Program-made: the position numbers and the translations under genes
In this document: in pieces, positions 45,251 through 53,873 of the stretch
Position numbering within the stretch: position 1 is the stretch's first letter
How the letters are laid out: each line of letters starts with the position of its first letter
The notes under the pieces: model-generated
Databases searched by the model: none
What the model saw: the letters and a program-made list of their open reading frames with translations, nothing else
Told to the model about the DNA's origin: nothing
IMG/VR virus record: IMGVR_UViG_3300011113_000253
Location: 1 to 64,000 of that record
DNA: 64,000 bases
Origin: a virus
Reading direction: 5' to 3' (one strand)

Positions 45251-45280
45251 ACCCTCCTTTATGGGGGGTTTCTTTTATTT
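45251..45280 (+). terminator. Terminator after 44815 gene
   Basis: ACCCTCC (45251-45257) pairs with GGGGGGT (45263-45269), one G-T pair included, around a TTTAT loop; TTCTTTTATTT follows. Confidence 0.8.
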
Positions 45281-45284
45281 ATAA

Positions 45285-45291
45285 CTATTTA
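45285..45291 (+). promoter_or_regulatory. CTATTTA motif, putative late promoter
   Basis: TAACTATTTAAAG directly after the terminator, 23 bases before ATG 45315; GAGGAG spans 45299-45304. Confidence 0.55.
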
Positions 45292-45314
45292 AAGTATCGA
45301 GGAGTATTTATTGA

Positions 45315-46604
45315 ATGGCAGTTCCTGTTTTAACTCCAGCATCCACATTAAGTGCAGTTGTACTACCATCTTCTGGCAATCCAGCAGATGTTGCAGTAGC
45401 ACTACCTCTAGGAATTTATTCTTCTAATGGTGATTTTCTTTCTGGTGCTGCTGATCAAGTAGCGTTTGTTTATAAAAGACTTGGTGGCGACATATTAGAC
45501 ATTGAATTAACAACAGGAAATGTTTATGCAGCTTATGAAGAAGCAGTATTAGAATACTCTTACTTAGTTAATCTTCACCAATCAATCAACGCTCTTCCAA
45601 CAATGTTAGGTGCATCAACTGGTTCTTTTAACCAAGATGGTGAATTTAAAGCTGGTTCTGCTCTTGTTGGACAAAATCCAGAATTAGCTTATCCAAAGTA
45701 TAATTTACATTACTATACAAGATATGGTGATGCTTTTGCTACTGAAACTGGTATAGGCGGAACAGAACCAATTTATTCTGCATCTATACCAATAACAGCA
45801 GAAGTACAAGATTATGATTTACAAGCAATAATTGAATCTGCTTCGTTAAATAATTATGATGCAGCTAGTGGAAGCCCAGTTCCTTTCTCTGGTTCTGTAG
45901 GAAACAAAAGAGTTATAATAAGAAGAGTCTTTTATAAAACTCCAAATTCAATGTGGAGATTCTTTGGTTATTATGGTGGGTTAAATGCTATTGGTAATTT
46001 ATCTTCTTATGGACAGTATGCAGATGATAGCACATTTGAAGTAATTCCAACATGGCATAATAAGCTTCAAGCTATGGCATACGAGACAGCAATTTATACA
46101 CGTAATTCTCATTTTTCTTATGAGATTAAAAATAATAAAATAAGATTTTTTCCACAACCACCAGACATAGGTATAGATCATTATTGGGTAGAGTTTAGTA
46201 TTACAAATCAATCTAATCCTTGGGAAGTAACATCTGGCTCTGCTGAGGATACTGTTAATGGCGTAAACAACATTAACACACTTCCATTTGCAAACATACC
46301 TTATAATAGTATTAACTCAATGGGTAAACAATGGATACGTCGTTATGCTCTTGCGATTTGTAAAGAAATGCTAGGGCATGTAAGATCCAAGTTTAGTACA
46401 ATTCCAATACCTGGGGAATCAGTAACTTTAAATGGTCCTGCATTAATGAGCGAAGGCAAAGAAGAAAGAAAAGAACTTAAAGAAGAACTTAACAAAATTC
46501 TTGATCAAGTTACTTATCATAAACTTGCTGAAATTGATGGTAAAATGTCTGACGATATGCAGAAGCTAGGTCAAAAGATTCCAGTTCTTATTTATGCAGG
46601 TTAA
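45315..46604 (+). CDS. Neck/head-tail connector protein (gp13-like)
   Basis: The 429-residue protein has the C-terminal signature I know from gp13-like neck proteins: SMGKQWIRRYALAICKEMLG followed by HVRSKFSTIPIPGESVTLNG, then a helical EGKEERKELKEELNKILDQV and QKIPVLIYAG. The middle includes TPNSMWRFFGYYGG and IRFFPQPPDIGIDHYWVEFS. In T4, gp13 (about 309 residues) closes the portal before tail attachment. The order capsid, neck, terminator, sheath supports the call; the exact T4 equivalent is less certain. Confidence 0.75.
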   Translation: MAVPVLTPASTLSAVVLPSSGNPADVAVALPLGIYSSNGDFLSGAADQVAFVYKRLGGDILDIELTTGNVYAAYEEAVLEYSYLVNLHQSINALPTMLGASTGSFNQDGEFKAGSALVGQNPELAYPKYNLHYYTRYGDAFATETGIGGTEPIYSASIPITAEVQDYDLQAIIESASLNNYDAASGSPVPFSGSVGNKRVIIRRVFYKTPNSMWRFFGYYGGLNAIGNLSSYGQYADDSTFEVIPTWHNKLQAMAYETAIYTRNSHFSYEIKNNKIRFFPQPPDIGIDHYWVEFSITNQSNPWEVTSGSAEDTVNGVNNINTLPFANIPYNSINSMGKQWIRRYALAICKEMLGHVRSKFSTIPIPGESVTLNGPALMSEGKEERKELKEELNKILDQVTYHKLAEIDGKMSDDMQKLGQKIPVLIYAG

Positions 46605-46610
46605 CAATTA

Positions 46611-47483
46611 ATGGATACAAACTTACAAGAAATAACATTTCAATCTTCTACAATAGAAACAATAGATCTTGCTTTTTATAATTGGATAAATTATGAAATG
46701 AATTTGTTTGCAACTTATCCAGAAGGTTGGAAAAAAGTACCAGTTACATGGATTTCTGCTGAAAGAGCTTACCAGCTAAAAAATAACAAAGACATTCGCG
46801 ATTCATCTGGTATGGTTATTTATCCCATTATAACAATAGAAAGAAAAACTATAAACAAAGATCCTACAAAAACAGGATCTATACCAGCAAATTTGAGAGC
46901 GATCAATGATGAAAAGGGTGGTGTTATAACTATAGCTAGAAGAATTCAACAAGATAAAACATCAAATTTTCAAGATGCAGATAATAGAAAGTATAATAAA
47001 TCACCAAAATCAAACCCAGTATTTCCATTAAATTCTACAAATTATAAAGAAAATAACAAAATAGTTTATGAAACAATTACTATTCCTATACCAGTTCACG
47101 TTACAGTAAGCTATCAAATAACATTAAAATGCGATTATCAACAACAATTAAATGAATTAACAACTCCATTTTTTACTAAAAACGGAAATACAAGATACAT
47201 ACAATTACAACAAGATGGTCATAAATACGATGCATTTATTAAAGGAGATTTTCAATTCGATAATAATGCAGCACAATTAAACGAAGAACGTAAAACTTAT
47301 TCTGCTACAATTAACTTAGAAGTTATAGGTTATTTAATTGGTGATGATAAAAATCAAATAACTCCTAAAATGATTATAAGAGAAAATGCTGTTGAAGTTA
47401 AAATACCAAGAGAGAGAGTAATCTTTGGTGACATTCAAACATTTTTAAATACATCTAAAAATAAAACAAACTATAGAAGTTAA
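46611..47483 (+). CDS. Tail terminator / sheath stabiliser (gp15-like)
   Basis: The 290-residue protein resembles T4 gp15 (272 residues) in layout. KKVPVTWISAERAYQLKNNK corresponds to FIRVPITYASKEHFMM. YPIITIERKTI corresponds to its I-L-P-R-I strand. VSYQITLKCDYQQQLNELTT is the equivalent of YELSIFTRYEDDMFQIVEQI, and RKTYSATINLEVIGYLIG of RRIEWSLTFEVNGWMYP. gp15 caps the sheath and tube and connects to the neck. It follows the neck gene and precedes the sheath gene, exactly where such a protein is expected. Confidence 0.7.
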   Translation: MDTNLQEITFQSSTIETIDLAFYNWINYEMNLFATYPEGWKKVPVTWISAERAYQLKNNKDIRDSSGMVIYPIITIERKTINKDPTKTGSIPANLRAINDEKGGVITIARRIQQDKTSNFQDADNRKYNKSPKSNPVFPLNSTNYKENNKIVYETITIPIPVHVTVSYQITLKCDYQQQLNELTTPFFTKNGNTRYIQLQQDGHKYDAFIKGDFQFDNNAAQLNEERKTYSATINLEVIGYLIGDDKNQITPKMIIRENAVEVKIPRERVIFGDIQTFLNTSKNKTNYRS

Positions 47484-47504
47484 AGCCTTTTGCTGTTTAG
47501 TAGA

Positions 47505-47511
47505 CTATTTA
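47505..47511 (+). promoter_or_regulatory. CTATTTA motif, putative late promoter
   Basis: AGACTATTTATT, 42 bases before the sheath ATG, the longest spacing of the set; GGGAG (47541-47545) is eight bases before the ATG. Confidence 0.5.
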
Positions 47512-47553
47512 TTATTGATTAATAACATTTAATAAAAGCAGGGAGTCTAATAA

Positions 47554-50382
47554 ATGGCAGCTTCATCATACAGATTTGTATCTCCAGGTGTTCAAGTACA
47601 GGAAATTGATAATTCAATTCGTACTTCAGATTCAGCACAAACTGGACCAACAATAATTGGCAGATTTGAGAAAGGTCCAGCAATGCGTCCTGTTTATGTC
47701 AATTCATTTTCTCAATTCTTACAAACATTTGGTAACCCAATTCCTGGCAATAACGGTACAGATGTATGGCGTGACGGAAATTACGTAGCACCAACATACG
47801 CTGCTTATGCCGCACAAGCTTGGCTTAGAAACACACCAGCCCTTAACGTCATTCGTCTAGTTGGTGTCGAACACACAAATGCAGTTGCTGCTGGTAAAGC
47901 TGGTTGGACAACAGACAATGCTTATACTGCTAACTCTTCTGGTGGTGGCGCATTTGGCTTATTTGTATACCCATCTGCTTCTGCTGGTACAGCCGTTACT
48001 GGTACTCTTGCTGCTATTTGGTATGTACAATCTGGTTCAGTACAACTTAAAGGATTTACTGCTGGTTCACCAATGAGTTTAAATCAAGGAACAAACTTAG
48101 TAGTTGCTTCAACAGTAGGCGGTTCTACAGCAGAATTCCAAGCTATCGTAACATATCCAGGTGGAACTTATACATCTAACTTTAATTTTGATAAAGATTC
48201 TGATAAATACATTAGAAAAGTTTTCAATACAAATCCAATACTTACAAATTCAGACATTACAACTGCTGACAATCTTGAATACTACTGGCTTGGTGAAACA
48301 TTTGAAAGAAGCTTGCTTGAGACATTTAGCACTCAAAATCCTTCTTACACACTTTCATCTGCTAATTGTTATGGTTTTATTTCTGCATTAACAAACGGAA
48401 CACAAGATGTTCGTGACCACAAAATTTCAGCAAGAGCAGCAAAAACTGGTTGGGTAATTGGTCAAGATTTAACAACTAATGCTGCATCTTTTAATCCTGC
48501 AAATCAACAAAAACTTTTCAGATTTGCAACACTTGATGCTGGTGAGTATGAACAGAAAAATTACAAGATTTCAATAGGTGACATTAAAGCACCAACAAAT
48601 GATTTTGATGATTATGGCACATTCTCTGTATTTATAAGAACAGCACAAGATACAGACATTAGACCACAATTAGTTGAAGCATTTACAAACGTAACACTTA
48701 ATCCAGGTTCTCCAAATTACATTGCAAGAGTAATTGGTGATAAATTTGTTCAATGGAGCGATACAGATAGAAGATTAAGAGAGTATGGTACTTACACTAA
48801 TAACTCTAAATACATCCGTGTTGAAATGAATGATGATGTAGACGCTGGTAACATTGATCCAACTTATCTTCCATTTGGTTTCTTTGGTCCTCCAAGATAC
48901 AAAAATTTCACAATAACAAGCGGATCTAATCCAACAATTGCTGCGCCTGTAACTGGTGGTTATGGACCAACTTATTCTGCTGGTACATTTGCTTTCACAG
49001 CAGCAAACGTAACTGCTTCTATTCAGTTCCCAAGATTTCCTCTTGTAACTTCTGCTTCTTATGCTGGTCTTAGCGATCCAACAAATGTTTACTTTGGTAT
49101 TAGAACAGATGATGGTGGAGCAAATAATGAATTTACAAATGCTTACTATGATTTAACAAGAGCAAACAAATACTCAACTTATAGCTTTACAAGTGAATCT
49201 TATCTTGAAGATTCTTTTGTATTCACACTTGATGATGTATCTGGCGCAGTTGCAGGTACAATAGGTGCTGTTTATGTATCTGGATCAAGACTAGCTGGTA
49301 CTTCATTGACAGCCGTAAATAGTGGATTTAGAGGAGTGCTTAATGAAGGTTATAATGGATTTACAATGCCACTCTTCAACGGTTTTGATGGCTTCGATGC
49401 TACAGAATCTGAACCATTAAGAAATTCATTAATAAGTACTGGTACACCAACTGAAACAACAAGCTACGTATACAATACATACAAGCGTGCAATCGATACT
49501 TGTTCAGACCCAGAAACATTAGTAACTGACATAATCACAGTTCCAGGTCTAACAAACACAGGTCTTACAAATCATCTTATCTCTACTTGCGAAGCTAGAG
49601 CAGATGCCCTTGCAATTATTGACCTTCCAAACGTATACAAACCAGAGGCCGAAGGTACTGCAACAACTAGACAAAGTAGATACCAAGGTACTGCTACTGC
49701 TGTTGCTAATGCTCTTAAAGGCAGAGGATTAAATAGCAGCTACGGCGCAACATACTATCCTTGGGTACAAGTTACTGATACTGTAAGTAATAGAGCTTTA
49801 TTTGTACCACCATCTGTTGTAGCTCTTGGTGCTATGTCCTATGGTCAAGCTACACAAGAACTTTGGTTTGCTCCAGCAGGATTTACTAGAGGTGGTTTAA
49901 CTGAAGGTCGTGGTGGTATTCCAGTAATAGGTGTTACTGAGAAACTTTCTTCTAAGGATCGTGATACTCTTTACGAAGCCAACATCAATCCTATCGCACA
50001 GTTTCCAGCAGAAGGTATTGTAATCTTTGGTCAAAAGACACTTCAAGTTACACCATCTGCTCTTGATAGAATTAATGTTCGTAGAATGATGATCTTTGTT
50101 AAGAGAGAAATTTCAAGAATTGCTTCAACTCTATTGTTTGATCAAAACGTAGATGTAACTTGGTCAAGATTCACAGGTCAAGTAAATCCATTCCTTGCTA
50201 CAGTTAAATCAAGATTGGGTCTTAGCGACTACCGTGTAATTCTTGATAAGACAACAACTACACCAGACTTAGTTGACAGAAACATAATGTACGCAAAAAT
50301 CTTCTTGAAACCAGCAAGAGCAATTGAATTCATTGCAATTGACTTTACAATAACTGATTCTGGTGCGTCATTTATAGATTAA
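47554..50382 (+). CDS. Tail sheath protein (gp18-type)
   Basis: The 942-residue protein begins with the sheath hallmark YRFVSPGVQVQEIDNS, followed by GPTIIGRFEKGPAMRPVYVN and SFSQFLQTFG. The C-terminal conserved domain includes AFPPSVV-type NRALFVPPSVVALGAMS, GLTEGRGGIPVIGVTEKLSS, LYEANINPIAQFPAEGIVIF, then GQKTLQ, and INVRRMMIFVKREISRIAST, ending FIAIDFTITDSGASF. It forms the contractile outer tube. It is about 280 residues longer than T4 gp18 (659), with the extra sequence in the middle (about 120-620) forming Ser/Thr/Gly-rich surface domains. Confidence 0.95.
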   Translation: MAASSYRFVSPGVQVQEIDNSIRTSDSAQTGPTIIGRFEKGPAMRPVYVNSFSQFLQTFGNPIPGNNGTDVWRDGNYVAPTYAAYAAQAWLRNTPALNVIRLVGVEHTNAVAAGKAGWTTDNAYTANSSGGGAFGLFVYPSASAGTAVTGTLAAIWYVQSGSVQLKGFTAGSPMSLNQGTNLVVASTVGGSTAEFQAIVTYPGGTYTSNFNFDKDSDKYIRKVFNTNPILTNSDITTADNLEYYWLGETFERSLLETFSTQNPSYTLSSANCYGFISALTNGTQDVRDHKISARAAKTGWVIGQDLTTNAASFNPANQQKLFRFATLDAGEYEQKNYKISIGDIKAPTNDFDDYGTFSVFIRTAQDTDIRPQLVEAFTNVTLNPGSPNYIARVIGDKFVQWSDTDRRLREYGTYTNNSKYIRVEMNDDVDAGNIDPTYLPFGFFGPPRYKNFTITSGSNPTIAAPVTGGYGPTYSAGTFAFTAANVTASIQFPRFPLVTSASYAGLSDPTNVYFGIRTDDGGANNEFTNAYYDLTRANKYSTYSFTSESYLEDSFVFTLDDVSGAVAGTIGAVYVSGSRLAGTSLTAVNSGFRGVLNEGYNGFTMPLFNGFDGFDATESEPLRNSLISTGTPTETTSYVYNTYKRAIDTCSDPETLVTDIITVPGLTNTGLTNHLISTCEARADALAIIDLPNVYKPEAEGTATTRQSRYQGTATAVANALKGRGLNSSYGATYYPWVQVTDTVSNRALFVPPSVVALGAMSYGQATQELWFAPAGFTRGGLTEGRGGIPVIGVTEKLSSKDRDTLYEANINPIAQFPAEGIVIFGQKTLQVTPSALDRINVRRMMIFVKREISRIASTLLFDQNVDVTWSRFTGQVNPFLATVKSRLGLSDYRVILDKTTTTPDLVDRNIMYAKIFLKPARAIEFIAIDFTITDSGASFID

Positions 50383-50385
50383 TAA

Positions 50386-50392
50386 CTATTTA
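50386..50392 (+). promoter_or_regulatory. CTATTTA motif, putative late promoter
   Basis: TAACTATTTATT begins four bases after the sheath stop and lies 26 bases before ATG 50419; GGAGG spans 50405-50409. Confidence 0.55.
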
Positions 50393-50418
50393 TTAAAAAA
50401 GGTTGGAGGATTATTTAA

Positions 50419-51036
50419 ATGGCATTCTGGAATGAAGCAGCGTTAGAACCAAAAAGAAAGTTTAAGTTCTTAATTAGATTTGGAGCAGCATCTGATGATT
50501 TACCAAGTTTTATTGCAAAAAAATGCGATAAACCATCGTTTGACGTAACAGAATCTATACATGATTTCTTTGGTCATAAGTTTTATTATCCAGGTAGAGT
50601 AACTTGGAAAGAAGTAACAGCAACTGTAATAGATCCTGCTGGTTCTGCTGGTGGTGGAGATGATGATGCACGTACTCCAAACGGTCCAACAACTGACGTA
50701 GCAGATTCTATTTATAACGTTCTTCTTCGTGCTGGTTATCAATCCCCTACCGCTGCTGGTTCTGCACTTGCTGGTGGTGCTACTGGTTCTACTTTAAGAA
50801 CAATGGCAAAAGGTACGGCAACAAGACAATTTGATCAAATTCAAATTATTCAAGTTGATGCAAATGGTAATTCTCTTGAAACTTGGACTCTTAATAATGC
50901 TTGGTTAAAATCAGTAAACTTTGGTGGTCTTGATTATTCATCAGACGACATTAATGAGATTTCATTTACATTCAGATACGATTGGGCAGATCTACAAATA
51001 ACCCAAACCAGTTTTGATTCATCTGTAATACCATAA
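50419..51036 (+). CDS. Tail tube protein (gp19-type)
   Basis: The 205-residue protein shows the gp19-type order: an N-terminal RKFKFLIRFG strand, FIAKKCDKPSFDVTESIHDF, the loop FGHKFYYPGRVTWKEVTATV, LDYSSDDINEISFTFRYDWADL near the C-terminus. It polymerises into the inner tube under the sheath. GGAGG (50405-50409) precedes its ATG. It is longer than T4 gp19 (163), with an inserted Gly/Asp-rich segment near residue 80 (SAGGGDDDARTPNGPT). Confidence 0.88.
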   Translation: MAFWNEAALEPKRKFKFLIRFGAASDDLPSFIAKKCDKPSFDVTESIHDFFGHKFYYPGRVTWKEVTATVIDPAGSAGGGDDDARTPNGPTTDVADSIYNVLLRAGYQSPTAAGSALAGGATGSTLRTMAKGTATRQFDQIQIIQVDANGNSLETWTLNNAWLKSVNFGGLDYSSDDINEISFTFRYDWADLQITQTSFDSSVIP

Positions 51037-51051
51037 TAATTGGAGTAATAA

Positions 51052-51642
51052 ATGTTTTGGTCCCAACGTGGAATTGAATTATCTAAAAAACATTTATTTA
51101 TTGCAGAGTTTTCTAATACAAATCAATTTGGTAAAGGTGGTTGGTCTGGTATTGCAAATGAGCAAAACATTAAGTTATTTGTAAAAAAGATTGATGCCCC
51201 TTCAATGAATCTTAATTTTGAAAGAGGTTTGGCTTCAAATTATGTTCACTATTTTCAACAAGGTGAAATTAATTGGGAGCCAATAAATGTTACATTTGTA
51301 GATACAGTAACAGAACAACAAGATCAAATTCCTAATTGGCAAAAAATGTTTACTGATTATTTGGCTTCTTCAACTGTTAATGGTGTAAATAGAACTGGTA
51401 TGTTAGACTTACCAATTTTCTGCAATGAAATAATAATTAGTTCTTATCAATCGATTGCAGTTGAAAAGCCAGTAACAACTGAGATAAAAGATTTATCTAT
51501 TTTATCAGAAAGAAAATTTAAAATTTTAAATCCAAGAATAACTAAAATTTCATTTGGTGCATACGATTATTCTTCCGATGAATCAAATGAGTTAAGTGTA
51601 ACATTTATACCAGAATGGTGTGAATTGTATAGCGTAGAATAA
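51052..51642 (+). CDS. Second tail-tube-like protein
   Basis: The 196-residue protein is a paralog of the preceding tube protein: VKKIDAPSMNLNFERGLASN and YVHYFQQGEINWEPINVTFV match the loop region of the tube, and KISFGAYDYSSDESNELSVT with FIPEWCELY matches its end. It lacks the Gly/Asp insert. One copy may build the shaft and the other the distal or baseplate-proximal ring, as T4 gp48/gp54 do; the sequence does not decide which. Confidence 0.78.
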   Translation: MFWSQRGIELSKKHLFIAEFSNTNQFGKGGWSGIANEQNIKLFVKKIDAPSMNLNFERGLASNYVHYFQQGEINWEPINVTFVDTVTEQQDQIPNWQKMFTDYLASSTVNGVNRTGMLDLPIFCNEIIISSYQSIAVEKPVTTEIKDLSILSERKFKILNPRITKISFGAYDYSSDESNELSVTFIPEWCELYSVE

Positions 51643-51656
51643 CAATAGAGTGAATA

Positions 51657-52505
51657 ATGAGAAATAACCTAGAAAGATTGGGTTTGGATACAAAAAGCCC
51701 ACAAGACGATAACGGTCCTGTTACGTCTGCATTAAATTTTGTAGTACCAACAGAAATTATAGATCTTCCATCAAAAGGTTTGTATTATCCAGAAGGACAC
51801 CCACTTTACGGTAAACAAACAATTGAAATAAGATACATGACAGCAAAAGATGAAGATACTTTGACAAACGTATCTCTTCTTAAGAAAGGTCTTGCATTAG
51901 AAAAAGTATTGCAAGACATTATTCTTGATAAATCAATAAGATCAGAACAATTACTTGTTGGTGATAAAAATGCAATAATTGTGGCAGCAAGAAAGTCTGC
52001 TTATGGTTCAGATTATCAAACAAAAATAACCTGTCCATCATGTGGTAAATCACAAGAGTATGAGTTTGATTTAAATTCTCTTAACATAAAAGAACCAGTA
52101 TCCGATGAAGAATTGAATGAGTCTAACATTGTAAGAACAGAAAACTGTACGTTTATGTTTAATCTTCCAATACTTAAAGTTCCAGTTGAATTAAAATTAA
52201 TGACAGGAAGAGATGAAAACTTCATAGCACAAAAAACAAGAGAAGCACAACAATTAAAGAAAGAATTAGATTCTTTAACTCTTCAACTAAGTGTTATGAT
52301 TAAATCAATAAACGGTAAAGAAGATAGACAAGTTATAACAGAAGCTTCTGCTCTTCTTCCAGCAAAAGATTCAAGAGCAATAAGAGAAGTTTATAAAATA
52401 ATAAGTCCAAATGTTGACTTATCTCATGATTTTGAATGTAAAGCTTGTTCTTACGAAACAAGGTTGGAGGTTCCGTTTACATCGGACTTTTTTTGGCCTA
52501 AGTGA
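51657..52505 (+). CDS. Baseplate hub protein (gp26 family, zinc-binding)
   Basis: The 282-residue protein fits the T4 baseplate gp26-type family. The start FVVPTEIIDLPSKGLYYPEG and IEIRYMTAKDEDTLTNVSLL is followed by a zinc ribbon with CPSC (C126, C129) and CKAC (C261, C264), with TGRDENFIAQKTREAQQ between. It likely belongs to the baseplate hub or its assembly. The C-terminus ends VPFTSDFFWPK at a run of seven T, where the next frame takes over (see the frameshift entry). Confidence 0.78.
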   Translation: MRNNLERLGLDTKSPQDDNGPVTSALNFVVPTEIIDLPSKGLYYPEGHPLYGKQTIEIRYMTAKDEDTLTNVSLLKKGLALEKVLQDIILDKSIRSEQLLVGDKNAIIVAARKSAYGSDYQTKITCPSCGKSQEYEFDLNSLNIKEPVSDEELNESNIVRTENCTFMFNLPILKVPVELKLMTGRDENFIAQKTREAQQLKKELDSLTLQLSVMIKSINGKEDRQVITEASALLPAKDSRAIREVYKIISPNVDLSHDFECKACSYETRLEVPFTSDFFWPK

Positions 52506-52680
52506 AGAATACCAAAAGGTTGTTTATGAACAATTCTTTATTTTAAAGTATCATGGTGGATGGTCGTTTATTGAAGCCTATAATCTACCAGTTGGTCTTA
52601 GAATGTGGTTTGTTGAAAGACTTGCAAAACAATTAAAAGATGAATCAGAAGCAATTGAAAAAGCTTCAAAGAAAAGATAA
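52411..52680 (+). CDS. Baseplate hub assembly chaperone-like frame; start uncertain
   Basis: The conserved-looking part starts around GLSEEYQKVVYEQFFILKYH (52495 on) and continues GGWSFIEAYNLPVGLRMWFV with a charged helical end, like small hub chaperones (gp51-type) of T4-like phages that I remember. Possible ATG codons at 52411 and 52426 lie inside the zinc-ribbon coding sequence of the gp26-type gene and lack a Shine-Dalgarno sequence. The residues they would add look like a shadow translation. The functional product may therefore be a 340-residue gp26 fusion made by frameshifting. Confidence 0.55.
   Translation: MLTYLMILNVKLVLTKQGWRFRLHRTFFGLSEEYQKVVYEQFFILKYHGGWSFIEAYNLPVGLRMWFVERLAKQLKDESEAIEKASKKR
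52488..52494 (+). other. Candidate +1 frameshift site (T7 run)
   Basis: The gp26-type frame reads GAC TTT TTT TGG CCT AAG TGA here. Skipping one T after TTT TTT gives GGC CTA AGT GAA and continues open to 52680. A homopolymer, a nearby stop and lack of a good start in the downstream frame all fit either a programmed +1 shift or a one-base sequencing error. Confidence 0.4.
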
Positions 52681-52683
52681 TAC

Positions 52684-52710
52684 AAGGGGTTAACAGCCCC
52701 TTTATTTTTT
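52684..52710 (+). terminator. Terminator after baseplate hub genes
   Basis: AAGGGG (52684-52689) pairs with CCCCTT (52697-52702) around TTAACAG, followed by TATTTTTT. Confidence 0.8.
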
Positions 52711-52716
52711 AATAAA

Positions 52717-52723
52717 CTATTTA
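52717..52723 (+). promoter_or_regulatory. CTATTTA motif, putative late promoter
   Basis: AAACTATTTAAT, seven bases after the terminator tail and only five bases before ATG 52729; no Shine-Dalgarno sequence in between. Confidence 0.5.
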
Positions 52724-52728
52724 ATAAC

Positions 52729-53871
52729 ATGATAAAGATAATAATAAAAGAACAAAAAACAAAAGCTGGTACTGCCGCTGCTGGTACGCAAGCAATTAGA
52801 AGTTATTATAACCCACAAACTAAAATAAAGTCTAAATCACCTAAAGAAGAAACTCCTGTTACTGATACTGAATCTTCTCAATCACAACAAGAACCAGAAG
52901 AAACCAAACCAAAAGGTACTGTACCTTCCAACTGGAAACCAGAAATAGGAACAGAAATTCAATTAAAGGATGTTAAATACAAAGCAAATGCAAATGGTGG
53001 CTGGTTACCTAATGGTATAGGCTTACCTATACCTAAAACATCACCAATTTTTTCTACTTTAAATACTTTAGCTTATAACGAAGAACAAAAGAAAAAAGGT
53101 CAATCAACTTCTACAACTGCAATAACTGTACCTTTAGGTCCAGAAGATGCACCAACAGAGGAGGCTGCAACGCCAGTACCTGTAGAGGAAGTATCAGATG
53201 AAATTAACTATGTAGATTTATTGTCTCAAGTACAAAATTATGTTGATTTTAGAGATCAAAACAATCTTATAAATTTTGTTGAAAAAACAGTTGAATTTTT
53301 AAAATCTAACCAAAATTTTAAATCTGTTTATGAACAAATTGAAAATAAAATTCAACAATTATCAGATAAGATTTTTATGGATCAAAGAAAACAGCAAAGA
53401 AGACAAGATCTTGCTAATGATCTTGCTGGTCTTGTGTCTGAAGTGTTAGATCCAATTACTGGTTTATCTATCCTTTTAGGTACAATTAGTCTAGGTACTC
53501 TTATTGGAGGATTAAATTATAAAAGACTAAGAGCTAAATCAAATGAAACACCAGAGGGTAAGTATTTATTTTTATTAGGATTAGAAATTAAACTGCTTAT
53601 AATCAAGAGTATTATTGATGGAAATACAGACATTGAAACTTTAATAACAAATAAATTAGAACCAGATTTAAAAGAATTTAAAAAACCAAGTCTTAATTTA
53701 TTTAAACAAAAAAACTTACTTAAGCAAAAAATTGGACAATTAGAAAATTTAGCTAGTGAAGTACTTAGATTAATACATACTAAATCAAGGGAGCAAAGAC
53801 CTGACCATTTATCAGAATCAATTATAAACCGTTGGAAAGTCTTAGCAAACATAAAGAATAGTGAGGTTTAA
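52729..53871 (+). CDS. Helical protein before tape measure, degenerate shared helix
   Basis: The 380-residue product begins MIKIIIKEQKTKAGTAAAGT, which looks like a shortened form of the shared helix (I-I-K-E). A long Pro/Thr/Glu-rich disordered region follows (about 20-150). The second half is helical with one hydrophobic stretch (PITGLSILLGTISLGTLIGG, about 240-260). No motif identifies a function. It sits between baseplate hub genes and the tape measure gene, and a leaderless start is suggested by the promoter-like motif. Confidence 0.55.
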   Translation: MIKIIIKEQKTKAGTAAAGTQAIRSYYNPQTKIKSKSPKEETPVTDTESSQSQQEPEETKPKGTVPSNWKPEIGTEIQLKDVKYKANANGGWLPNGIGLPIPKTSPIFSTLNTLAYNEEQKKKGQSTSTTAITVPLGPEDAPTEEAATPVPVEEVSDEINYVDLLSQVQNYVDFRDQNNLINFVEKTVEFLKSNQNFKSVYEQIENKIQQLSDKIFMDQRKQQRRQDLANDLAGLVSEVLDPITGLSILLGTISLGTLIGGLNYKRLRAKSNETPEGKYLFLLGLEIKLLIIKSIIDGNTDIETLITNKLEPDLKEFKKPSLNLFKQKNLLKQKIGQLENLASEVLRLIHTKSREQRPDHLSESIINRWKVLANIKNSEV

Positions 53872-53873
53872 AA

